A stretch of DNA of 64,000 nt from Macquaria australasica (Eukaryota > Chordata > Actinopteri > Centrarchiformes > Percichthyidae), in contig SEMN01000058.1 of assembly GCA_005408345.1 (NCBI GenBank), positions 1,388,501 through 1,452,500 of the forward strand, in the 5' to 3' direction. Made by a program: the position numbers and the translations under genes. Below the pieces are notes generated by a model. It was given only the letters and a program-made list of their open reading frames with translations. It searched no databases and was not told where the DNA came from. Every line of letters starts with the position of its first letter. The first letter of the stretch is position 1. Positions 33,441 through 46,000 of this stretch are shown here, piece by piece.

Positions 33441-34867
33441 TGTAATTAATAAATAAATTCCCAATATCATATTAAATGTTAATATTTTAGTATGACAGTC
33501 CCTTGAGACTGTGCTTTAGATGTATTGTAACCTGTTGAACTAGTTTATACCTTACACCCCCTGGGAGCTCAAAATAAAGCCCTGAGCTCTGCTAGTCAGG
33601 CACATTGATCAAGCTGACCTCAGCATCTACAGTTTTACTGCAATAACACAAGACAAGCCGTGTTTTGAGCTATGAGGTGTAGTACTTAAAGAGCGCAGAT
33701 CAAATGCAAAGACAATATAAAAACTAAAGAACTGAGACATTTTATTAAGCAAAGAGTACATTTTCCTGAATGGACAAACAGGTAGCAAAGGATAAATACT
33801 TTATTATCAGAATTTTTATTTTGTTCACAAGAAGCCACAATGCAAGTCATTTCAAATTACTGAAAGGACAAAGAACTTTGTGTGACCTTGGTCCTATTAG
33901 ATATCTAGATTAATACCTTGAATGACACTGAACTCAGTGTCATCTCAGTGTTACATCTACAATGTAAGACATGAAACTTACAGTAGGCCTACCTTGTAAC
34001 CAAAATACAAATGAAAAATCAACTAATCGAGCTCAGATATGTTCAAGGCCGTGTGCGGTAACAGCGAACGTGAAGCTTCACTCCGGCACATAAAGGGTGA
34101 CGCCAAAAGCACAGAACAGACAGAACCTATAAAACAAAGTGGGCAGACTGCGGAGTCAGAATGTGAACAACATGCCAGGAAAAGGCACCGTGTGCAAAAA
34201 CAGACAGGAGGGAAGACACCACATAGTATGTAGCCTCATAAATATCATCTACGCCAACACAAAATGCTCCTCAAGATCATCTTTAAACAAATACAGCTTC
34301 AGCATCAAAAGCAAACTCTTAGATTTGTAATTTCTTCCAGTGTTAAGGCACATACTTTTGCTTAGAAAATACAGAAATATAAATGATCTTTGGTAAATGG
34401 TACTTTACAGAAATGTACTGCAAAAATGTACACAAAAGATACAACAATCATAAAATATTAAAAGGTGCTGCAATTGAACAAACTATAGCATCATTCCAAT
34501 TTTCCATACTTAATAGTTAGTTTCTGCATGATGACAAGAACATCCTTTCACAAGTGTGAAAGGAGTCAAACTTTTCATACTGTATCTTTGAACAGAACAT
34601 GCGACCAGCACCAACGATGCTCAATGGCAAATTCTAAAATAATGCTTTCAAAGTGCAAATTTAAATCTTAAAGCCGCATCTTTTACAATCAGGGAAAGAC
34701 CTTCTTTCACCATTGAGCTTTTGGTTTACAGCTGAGCACCAGCAGAACAAAAGGTCAGACTGGGTTGAGATAAACTCAGCACATGAAATAAACTGTAAAA
34801 TAAAAAAAGGACCTTCAAGTAAACTTGCTTATGAAACGTGATGGTAGCTTGTTGTCAACCTACTGTA

Positions 34868-35725
34868 CAGTGCTTAAAGGAACAGATCAACATTTTGGAT
34901 TGATGCTACTATATGAAACTACAGCTAGGAGCCCGTTAGCTTAGCATAAAGACTGAATACAGGGGAAAGTGCTAGCCTGGCTCTGTCCAAAGGTAACAAC
35001 CTACCAGCACCTCAAAAGCTCACTAATTAACATGTTATATGTTGTTTGTTTGATCCGTATAAAAACTGACATAAAAAACAACCGTTTGTGCTTTTATAGA
35101 GGTTATATGCCAGACTATTTCACTGGTTGCCTGGCAACCTTACAGTGACAACAAGACTGCAGTTTGTGTATGGATTAAACAAACAAGATGTAAAATGTTA
35201 AATCAGTGAGCTTTAGAGGTGCCGGTAGGCAGATTTTGTTAGCTTTGAACAGAGCTAGCTGCCAGCCAGGCTAGCCGTTTCCCTCCATTTCCAGTCTTTA
35301 TGCTAAGCTAATCTAAGCGTCTGCTGGCTCCAGCTTAATTTATTGATACCACTCTCATCTATGTTAAATATGAAGCTAAAACCAGACGGCAGTTAGTTTA
35401 GCTTAGCATAAAGGCTGGAAGCAGGGGGAAACAGCTAGCCTGGCTGTGTTCAAAAACATTTTGTGGTTTTATGCGGGAGCAGTGTCTTCCTGGAGTTACC
35501 GCCAGTTGCTTGGCAATGGTGACAAGATATAATATCTCAATTAATGGGCTTTGGAGGTGCTGGGGCCAAGCTAGCTATTTCCACCTGTTTCCAGTCTTTG
35601 TGCTAAGCTACGCTAACTGTCTCCTGGCTCTAGCTTCAAATTTAACAGACGGACACGAGAATGGTATCAATGCTCATGTAACTCTCGGTAAGAAAGCAAA
35701 TAAACATATTTCCCACTTGCTGGCA
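34868..35725. repeat. Two adjacent copies of the TTAGCTTAGCATA family
   Basis: A complete foldback copy (about 34868-35345) is followed by a second, partly degraded one (about 35345-35725) sharing the same landmarks, e.g. GTTTAGCTTAGCATAAAGGC. Confidence 0.7.
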
Positions 35726-35755
35726 CTGTTATAACAGATCCAATGAGTCAATGGA

Positions 35756-35773
35756 CACACACACACACACACA
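35756..35773. repeat. (AC)n microsatellite
   Basis: Nine AC units immediately after a dispersed repeat. Confidence 0.9.
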
Positions 35774-36408
35774 GAGCATCATTTCTGGTAGATTCTTGTT
35801 GTATTAAGACTGAAACTGAAATTTCTTGGTGAATTCTCATAATGAATGATTATTAAAGTCAACAGCTCTCATAATTATTCAGTGGAATGTACTGTGAGAG
35901 CAGCTATAAACACTATTTGCTGATTTACATAAAGATAAAACTCTTTGAGAATCTGCACTGAAACATGTTTCTGTAGGGATTAAACATGTATAAAATTACT
36001 CTTCTCAGGAATATCTACACTGATTCAAGGCCACAGTGGCATCTGATCCAGGTCTTAATGCATTTACAGGCGAAGCTGAAAGAATAAACAGAGTACCATT
36101 TCAGAAAGAGAAAAATAAGCCAGCAGTGGAATGTCTCTACTCTGCTCTTCCTTGCATTAAAACCTGATCAAGTACTGAGATGCATCTTTGTGAAAATTTT
36201 TTTTCCCAGGATTAAAAACAAACAGGAGATTTTCCAGTTCTTCTATCTCCCAAACCTCAAAAATATCCTAAACTTTAAACATCCAAAATATAACGTACCT
36301 ATTTGTGTCTTTTATAAAAGAATCTCCTTGAAAAATACAATAAAATTAGATTTTAAAAAACTATCGTGCAAATTGGAGTTTGAGTAACATACTTAAGACT
36401 GTAAGACA

Positions 36409-37048
36409 TCACAAGGTGGTGTGCAGCGACTGTTCTGCCACCTGCACTGTCCTCTGTGCTGGGTGAACGGTGTGGTCAGACTGGAGTCTTTCCTCCGAGT
36501 TCCTCGTGTATTTGACACACTGGGAGTCTCCGTCAGGGGGCAGCTTCAGCTGGACGCTGTCTGTCTGTGTGAGCAGAGGCGTGGAGGTGATCCAGCTGGA
36601 CAGACTCAGATCTGACACCTCTAAAGTCTTATCGAGACACTCGGAGTCTTTGGTAGAAGGAGGCTGTGGCTCCCCCGAGAGCGGAGAAGCGTCTTTGGTG
36701 TAAGAAAGAGTGTCTATTTCTGTAGAAGCTAATGTGTAGACATCTGAGAGGCCCTTCTCATTGTCTGTGGGCCCCAGTGGGCTTCTCCGGCCCTGTTCAT
36801 CTGTCTGTAAAACAGGCCCCTGTGATGTCTTGGAGCTAGGAAAGCTCCTCTGGTCTTTTTTATTGCAACTTTTAGGGGAGGGCTTAGTGAGGGACAGGAA
36901 GGGAGGCTTAGGGCTGAGCGGTGACTCCACCTTGACCCTGCTGAGGCTGAGGATGTTCCTGCGGGTTTCAGCGGGGAGTTTATCCAACTGTCTTCCCACT
37001 TGGACTGGGCTGGGGAACAGCGTGCCTTGACACGCCCTGTAGAAATAT
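36409..37048 (-). CDS. atp10a: atp10a terminal exon (cytosolic tail)
   Basis: YFYRACQGTLFPSPVQVGRQ, then about 190 Ser/Pro/Thr-rich residues of low conservation, ending HTTL with TGA at 36409-36411. The tail resembles human ATP10A mainly in its first 25 residues. Confidence 0.9.
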
Positions 37049-40000
37049 CTGGAAAGTTAAACAGAGCCAGACATCAGAACACAGTGCAGCACTATTCCGA
37101 AGATGAATGCCAGGCTCTTGGGATAAACATGAAAGGCATCTGGTAGAGATATAGTTCATGGCACGGGTCATAAATATTTGAGAAACAGGCTCGTGTATTC
37201 AGTCAAACACAAATCAAGCACAGTGTACCTGGGGAGCAGCGCTGCTACAGGCGTGATGACACAGAGCAGGTAGAAGAGGGGGTCCTGCAGCAGCCTTTGC
37301 ATGGTCCAGTAGGGGTTAGAGGGAGAGTAGCAGGTGGGACAGGAGGCATTGTAACACAGAGCCACTGTGAAGAATAAGGCTATGCTGAAGGCGATAGACA
37401 GCCAGTTCATCCAGGTCTACAGGGGAAGGAGACAAGGAAAAGGATTATGATTTTTTTTCTGTTTTTTGTGTGTGTGAAAAATACTTTACTACTTTAGTAG
37501 AGGAAGAAGACAATGAAATTTGACAGCAATTTGACAATCAGTTCTTACAAATATTTAAGATCCTTAGCAATTAAATGAAGTTGGACATCACTGATGAGCA
37601 TTTGTGTTCACAAAAGATACTACTGTTGTACACTTATAACATTATTATGTTATAAGGAAAGAAATGCTGAATAATTTGGCTTTAATTGCCTATAACAACT
37701 AATAACACCACTTAAACAATCCACAGACCTAGCAGTGATCATTTGTTAACCAGTCATTGGTTACAAAAATGTCACATTAATAGTGCATTAAACTGACCTG
37801 GATAACTTAATACCATGGCAACTTCAACAAGGCAATAACATTTGAAACTACAAGTTAGTTCACCCAATGCCCAGCCAGTATACTGTATCCCATGAGGATT
37901 AATAATTATTAATAAGGGGATGACATTCTATCATTTTTGCTGACTTAATCTCCAACCAATAAGCTGTATATTTTCAAACCATGTAGTCACAGTTGCGGCA
38001 TTAGCTATCTTAAACTTGGTTGTGTTCTGATACCATGATAAGACTGTTATAATGAACACCAACACTGGTAAACCATACGAGTCTTAAAGGGATTTGTTTT
38101 CTTTGTAATCTAGGTCTATTGTTCTAGTGTCGGTCAAAGTACTCAACCATTGCTGGAATCTGAGGATGTGGCAAAGTCCAACAGGGCAGGAACAGGAGCA
38201 GTCTGTTTATCACACAGGTTGTAAACAAACCCCCATTTAGCCATACTATCTTAAACACTTATCAAACTCCAAGCGAGTGCAGTCAAATGTCAGTAATAAT
38301 CACTTATTGCACACAATTACAATAACTACTGTGGACAAGGAAGTCTGTCTTTACAGTACAACAGACAGATACTATATTAAAAATAATATCAAAACTGTAT
38401 TAATTGTTTGTTTGTTTTTTGGCCACTTGGGGGCAGCAGAACAAGCTGTAAACACAACATATTATCGCTTTGTAAAGTTGATAACATGTTAGCAAACAGT
38501 TGCCTATTTACACATCTAGCGTTTCAACATTAGCATTCATTTGGAGTTCATTTGTTTATGGCCACCTGACAAACGGAAGTCTAATATTCACTCTTTTAGC
38601 TCTGTTTTGGTCTCCAATCAACTCCTGAGGGAGATATCTGGCTCTTTAGCTGCTAAATACTCCACTATGTTCACCAGCTAGCTGCTAACTTTGTTTATCT
38701 TCAGTGTAGTGCTAGGCAGGTAGCATACAGTGGAGTTATCAGAGCTTTTTTGCTGAAAATAGCTTTTGCATCTGAAAGAGACGTTATGATGCAGTGAGAC
38801 TGAACCAAGAAAGTAAAGTTGCGGGCAGGAAAACCAAAACAATTAGCTGAAAATGCTAACATGCTCCACAGAGCTGAGAGGAACTGTAGAGTTGAGCAAT
38901 AATTCTCTATGGGTTCTTCACTACGAGCAACCCCTTCATACACACATATATACACATAGTTATTTAGTTTATTGTTAGCATGAAAATATTGATTGGTGCA
39001 GCTCTAATGTTTGCCTTTAATTTCCCACAAATGTATGATAAAACTAGGGGGTTAAATAACACACATCCAGATGTGCAAAGATATAATTTTTCAGTAATAC
39101 TTGTATGTTTACAACCTGTCATGATTGTCTGATCACTCATGTTCCTTGCCATGTTGGACTCCGTTTTAGTGATGTCGCTGCGTCCCCATATCTGATCAAA
39201 TTTAAAATCCAGGTTATACGAAACCAGAATTTTCCTTTAAGCAGGTATATAAAACCAATGAATGAAATCAAAAGGTATTAATATGAGAAGTCTGCACACA
39301 AAACAGTTTCTATGGAGATATGTGTTCCTGTGCTCTTTAATGAGTTCAGGCAGTTAGAGGACAAACTGCACTTGTGTCATCTGGAGGCCTTCTTGAGTTG
39401 ACTGGCTGATAGGCATCTGGCAGAGTGAATTCTATACAATGAATGAATTCGCTGGAGTATTGTCCCTCCTGACACACACACAAGCACACACAGAAGCACA
39501 TAATTAATTACTGCCTCCCAGCTACTGTATGGGGGAAGAGAAAGAGCGCTGCCTGCTGTCACCTCAAATACCTTTAATTGACTTTCATGGCCGTTTACCA
39601 ATCATGCATGCATTATGTTCCTGAGCAGCCAGAGAATGAAGTACCTGCCAGCTGAGCATTTGGAAATGTTTACCTTCGGTCGATGCTGCTCACCATGAAT
39701 ACTTCTATGCACAAGGGGCCATCATGTCCAGGAAGGTAGTTAGTTTAAAGGACATTTTTCATGTACAAAACTTGTCAGGCTAAATTTACAGCCTCAGCAT
39801 AATGGATAAAACTCTGATTCAATGCAGGGTCATAAATTTAAAATGGCTCGTGACCAAGACTGCCAGGCTGTTTATGAGAACCACACGTGGATACCTTAGT
39901 CTGAATAAAACCAAGCCAAGGAGGGGGGGGGGGGGTAAACAGATATTTTGGAGCTTTGTGGCAATGTGCTGTGATGTGGCAGAGACAGTTTGCAGAGGGC

Positions 40001-43000
40001 CTGGACGGAGGCAGACATGCTGTCAAGCTGATATATAGGCTCTGATGCTGCAGAGCTTTCCGGTTCAATCTAATCAGCTGGAGTTAAATATCCATGTGCC
40101 CGTCAGGCTTCACACCAGTGCTCTCACAAAGCCAAGATGCTGATCTGAGTGAGAAAAAGCAGCACTGACAGAGAGGACGCACTTGGAAGCGAAGAAATCT
40201 TTCGAGTACTGCCCTCAATGAGTCTAAAATGTAGGTTCCTCACCCAGGTTTTGGTCTCAATGCCCAAGTGCACCAGAATGGTGAATAAAGCGAGGGTGGT
40301 GATGGGAGTTCCCCATGTAAACAGGTCCACGTCAGAGTCAGCGTAGGCCTGGGGAGAAGAAGAAGAAGAACGGGAGGAGACGGGGCCCGACAGGAGCGGA
40401 AATGATGAGTAAGCAAGAGCAACAAGGAATTTCTGAACGGATGGAAATGAAAACCAGACTCACAAAGTAAGGAATGAAGAAGCAGACCAGACTTTGGTAG
40501 AAGGCATCAATCATGTTCATCCAGAACATATATGGCTTATATTCCTGCGAGACAAAACCAGAGAGTTACAGTCATGAACCTCGTCAATGTGACTGAGCAG
40601 AGGTTGAGATCAAAAATATTGTCATGAATCTTAAGTTAAAGCTGAGCAGTCCAATACAGTAACCACTAATGATTAATAACATGTCTGAGTCAGCGAAGTC
40701 TACTATATTACAGGTTCTCTATTTGATACAACATAGCTGTCAAAAACCTTGAAATCCTTGACAATCCTTGTTTTTTTACACAATCTACACTCACAAAACT
40801 CATGACTTCACATAAAAAGAATAGCTAAGTTGTAATTTTACAAATTTAATATCAGAAATGAAAGGCTTAGTGATATAGTTATTTCATTCAACAGGAAAGA
40901 TGTTTGTGGTTTACTTTGACACAAATTTCTGATTTGTGTGAATCAGTGCCAATGCATCCTAAGAATTAAAGTCTACAGCCATGCTAGCAGCTCTGCGAGG
41001 CTGTACTTAGGCACAGTGGTGCTTTAAGCTAAACGCTAACATGCTCAAAATGACAAAGCCACCATGCTGATGTTTAGCAGGCACTGTTTACCATGTTCAC
41101 AGATCTATTAGCACTAAAAGAAGAGGGACAAATAGGCAAGTGGAGCGGACCTCGGAGTTCTGGCCGTTCATATAGAGCTGAGGTAGTTGTTGGAGAGTTT
41201 CCGCTGACACGTCTTTGTCCAGAGTGCCAGTGATGAGTTGTGGGAAGGCCGAGAACATCAGGTTGAAGAAGATGAGATACCACTGGTCAACCATGGCCGA
41301 ACCTGAGAAGCCACAGTAGAACTGATACCAGAAGATGAGCGCAACAAACATCTGTGGGAACAAAAGATAACAGGGATGAATTCACATGAGGAGGAAGGAG
41401 AGAAAACCACAAAAACACACCATTTTGGGGAAATCACTTCCCTATTCGTCAACTGACCTAAATCCCATATTTGCTGACTGTTAATGAGGTTAGCTATGTT
41501 CAATTTAACATTTGTGTCTGCACAGAAGCTGTGACATGAGTACATACAGAGGTAAAAGCGGCTTACAGCATTCTTGTAGAAGAAATAGAGTATCATGTTA
41601 GCCAGTCGGGAGTAGCACCAGTGTCCGTGGACCAGCAGGAGCTTCTGGAGATACCGGAAACGTGGGAGAGCAAAGTCACTCGCCATCACCGCCTGCAAAA
41701 CACCAGAAGGACCCGACATTCAATCTCCTCCATCCTGTGCTTTCTCTCTCCCTCTCCCTCTCACACACACACACACACACGCACACACCTTGTGCAGTTA
41801 TTAGGAAATGTAGGAAATGGCTGGCCCTGCTACACTCGCCTGCCTCTTTTTAATGAATCTTTAGTGGGTATCATCTCTCCAAAGCAATAACCCTTAAACG
41901 AGTTGTCCACCTTCTGGGATTCATCGTTACAGCAGCGGGGAAGCTGTCAGTCTCATCTATCAACATCTAAAACAAAGCCCTCCCTGTAGTCGAACCGGGG
42001 TTTATAACTTACATTTTAAATGGTACCGCTAACCCTTTATGACACATCTCAACTGTCAACGTTATTTGCCGACAAGAAAAACAACAGCAGATGCCTCGTT
42101 GTGCAGCAATTTAGTTTCTGCTGCGCTCTCATAACGGGCTCCTAACGGCCACACGGGGAGTGCGCTCCTGAGAGGAGAAAGGTGTGCTAATCAGAATGCA
42201 GTGTGTGTGTGTGTGTTTATGTGTGTGTGTGCTGGCCCGAGAGCAGAAATATGTGTGTCTCAGCACACTGTGGGATCCCAAGGAGTGACCGCTGTCTCAT
42301 TAGGAGGAAATTTGATTAACAATGATTAATCTAGCGGCCAAGTTAAGAACAGGATACCGAGACTTTAACAGATGTGCTACACAGCAGCGCACCTCCGAAG
42401 CCTCCCCTGGAAGTTAATTGGGAACTTCCATCATTGCTATGCAAGATCACCTTTCTGGAACAGGGTGCTTGAGTGAAATGAGCAGGGGGTGTGGGCAACA
42501 GCAGCTAATTTTTTTTTTTTTAACCACACTATTGCCAACTGCCTTGGCCGTGACCTTAGAGCAGGGAGAGAAGGTGGTGTGGATGGAGTCGAGACTAACG
42601 CACCCATAAAGTGTGCTGCTTCACTGCAGGACACAGGACAGGCTTCCTGACTCAGCAACACACAGGCAATCCTATTTAGAGGATGTGTATAGATGTGGGC
42701 TAGAACACGCACTTAAGAGTAATGAAAACCCATTAACTATGCTAAAGAATGCCAGCGTCTTCCCTTATTCCCCTTATCTTCCATCCCATAGCGCCTCTCA
42801 CTCTTCTCATCCTCTCAGGATCTCTCATACTGTGTTTTTTTTTTAACAATCCCCTTCAAATCACCCCGCAGGCCTCTTCCACTCCCCCCTTCTCTGCGTC
42901 ACCTTCTTCATCCGTCCCCCCCTCCATTCCTGTACGGTCCCGCCCAGATTTCTCCTTACCTGCATGCCCTCCTGTCCCGAGATGCCCACGCCCACGTCCG

Positions 43001-46000
43001 CTACCTGGATCATGCTGACATCATTGGCCCCATCACCTGAGATTAATGTAGTGAGAGAGTGAGAGAAAATAGTCCCTCAGTAGAAAACATTAACACATAA
43101 ACTGTAAACAGGAGATCATCAGGGCATCAGTTTGCCAGCAGCCTGGAAGGAGAAGGAACTTTATTGAGCGTGGTGATGGCAAGACTGAGCTGTATTGTTG
43201 TATATGTGGGAGGAACGTCAAGCTTTCACAGAGCTGTCAGCTTCTTCAGCCGTTATATTAGCTATATGTGCGTGTGTTTATTATTCACTGCTTCTAGTCA
43301 GGTCCCTCTGGTTCAGCAGAGCCAGGCCTGCTGTGGTGGCTGACGAGCAGCGGTCTTGTTTTTGCTGTTTTGAGGGCTGCAGATTTTATTTTATTTTTTC
43401 CCCACTACAGCCGGTGGAGTGGGAGATGAAGCGTCGGTGGGCAGAGAGGGTTTTGTTGTCACAATAGTAAACATGACTGGAGTGGCAGCGTCGGCTGAAT
43501 ATGAGAGGTGGGTGGTGATGAACGCTCAAACAGAGGTTACCAGTTTGTGTGAGCAGGCAAATACTGTTCCAGTATGTCAAAATCTATCCAAAACACACTG
43601 GTACTGCAGCAGTGTGTCAACTGGCATGTGAACAGGCACATAATAGATTTCAAATCATCAATTAAGACTGACATTTCTAAAGAGCTACAATATCCCCACT
43701 GCCCTCTATTAACAGGTATCTATAAATAAATATTATAAATATTGGTGATACAGAATAGTAATTCAATCCTTTATTGCAGATATTCTTATACAATGGAAAA
43801 AATAATAAACTTCAAATCATTAAGGGTGGGTCTCACACTGATGTGTAGGACTATGGAGCCTCAACATGTTCAATATTAACTTAAAACCAACTGCCGGCAA
43901 GCTAGCTGGATTAAGCTAGCTACAACAACCCAAGAGAAGCAGAGACCCTGTGTGGTTTTACTTTTCACAGAGCTGTGTGTCTTTTTCTGAGAACATCTTC
44001 AGAATCCCGACGCTGAACTAACCAGCTAACGTTAACAGCTAACACTGTCCCTCACTGTAATGCCGAGTAAGAAATCCAAGCTGCAGCTGTGTACTGTGTT
44101 TACTTACTGCAGCTGTGTACTGTGTTTACTTACAGCAGCTGTGTACTGTGTTTACTTACAGCAGCTGTGTACTGTGTTTACTTACAGCAGCTGTGTACTG
44201 TGTTTACTTACTGCAGCTGTGTACTGTGTTTACTTTGCAGCTGTGTACTGTGTTTACTTACTGCAGCTGTGTACTGTGTTTACTTACAGCAGCTGTGTAC
44301 TGTGTTTACTTACTGCAGCTGTGTACTGTGTTTACTTACTGTACTGTGTTTACTTACTGCAGCTGTGTACTGTGTTTACTTACTGCAGCTGTGTACTGTG
44401 TTTACTTACTGCAGCTGTGTACTGTGTTTACTTACTGCAGCTGAGCAGCTGTGTACTGTGTTTACTTACTGCAGCTGTGTACTGTGTTTACTTACTGCAG
44501 CTGAGCAGCTGTGTACTGTGTTTACTTACTGCAGCTGTGTACTGTGTTTACTTACTGCAGCCGAGCAGCTGTGTACTGTGGGCTTACTTACCGCAGCCGT
44601 GTACCGTAGTTTTACTTCATCGCAGCTGTAAAACAGTTTACTTTACAGCAGCTGTGTACCAGGTTTACTTACAGCAGCCAGGTACCAGGTTTACTTACCG
44701 CAGCTGTGTACTGCGTTTACTTTATCAGCCGTACTGTGTTTACCACGCAGCCAGTACTGCGGTTTACTTACCGCAGCCAGGTAATTGTGTTTACTTTCAC
44801 AGCAGCTGTGTACTGTGTTTACTTACTGCAGCTGTGTACTGTGTTTACTTACTGCAGCTGTGTACTGTGTTTACTTACTGCAGCTGTGTACTGTGTTTAC
44901 TTACTGCAGCTGTGTACTGTGTTTACTTACTGTACTGTGTTTACTTACTGCAGCTGTGTACTGTGTTTACTTACTGCAGCTGTGTACTGTGTTTACTTAC
45001 TGCAGCTGTGTACTGTGTTTACTTACTGCAGCTGTGTACTGTGTTTACTTACAGCAGCTGTGTACTGTGTTTACTTACTGCAGCTGAGCAGCTGTGTACT
45101 GTGTTTACTTACAGCAGCTGTGTACTGTGTTTACTTACTGCAGCTGTGTACTGTGTTTACTTACTGCAGCTGTGTACTGTGTTTACTTACTGCAGCTGTG
45201 TACTGTGTTTACTTACTGCAGCTGTGTACTGTGTTTACTTACTGCAGCTGAGCAGCTGTGTACTGTGTTTACTTACTGCAGCTGTGTACTGTGTTTACTT
45301 ACTGCAGTCTGTAGCTAGCTGGCTGATTTTGATTTACTTTGACATTGTTGCTCGAGGTAAAAATAGCTAACTTGCTAAATTTGGTAGCAGCTGGCTAAGA
45401 AGCTGAGGGGCACATGTCATCAAAGGTGGGCAAAAGGGACATTACGAAAAAAAAGTGATTGGGAAAAATTACATTATGAAATAAAAAGATTTAAAAAAAG
45501 AAAAAAAAAGGCCATTTTGAAACAAAAATGTCTATAATAAAATAAAAATGAATAACATTTCATGATGATTTTGGTTTTCATAATAATTAATTGAGTTATA
45601 ATAATTTATTAAATTATTTCAAAACATATTGGCGAATATGTATAATATAATATATAATATAATATATATATGTATAATATAATAAATATTCTATTTATAT
45701 GAATACTTATTTATAATGTCTTATATTAATATTAAACACTTTGGGGTTCCATATTGGACTGCAACTAACGACTACTGTACGTAATGTAACTAGGGTATAA
45801 ATGTCAGAAAATAGAGGACAATGCCCATTACAGATCCCAAGGTGATGTCTTCAAATTATTGAATTATTATATTGTTTTGTCTGACCAGTCCAAAACCCAA
45901 AGATATTTAATTTATATTGATATAAAACACAAAAGCAGCAAATCCTTACATTTGATTGTTGTTGGTGGTTAATTGACTAATCGATAAATTAACTAATTAT

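Larger units (their letters stand above)
26760..33730. other. Intergenic region between ube3a promoter and atp10a 3' end
   Basis: No gene seen. The repeats at 27110, 28715, 30560 and 33230 occupy much of it. Two less repetitive, locally GC-richer stretches stand out: 27820-28110 and 32000-32800. Confidence 0.55.
33730..36408 (-). other. Probable atp10a 3' UTR and downstream flank
   Basis: Mostly non-coding AT-rich sequence after the atp10a stop, interrupted at about 34868-35720 by copies of a dispersed repeat. Minus-strand AATAAA candidates appear as TTTATT on plus near 33740 and 33800-33820. No coding potential was recognised. The 3' end is unknown. Confidence 0.3.

Noticed and set aside
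44082..45310. CRISPR-like array
   Set aside because: Repeats are head to tail with no unique spacers, in a vertebrate intron.
44060..45370. 436-codon plus-strand open frame (and overlapping frames of 180, 181 and 109 codons)
   Set aside because: Pure product of the 26-bp minisatellite, which lacks stops in all three plus frames; the same 26-residue pattern appears in each frame. It lies in an intron of a minus-strand gene.
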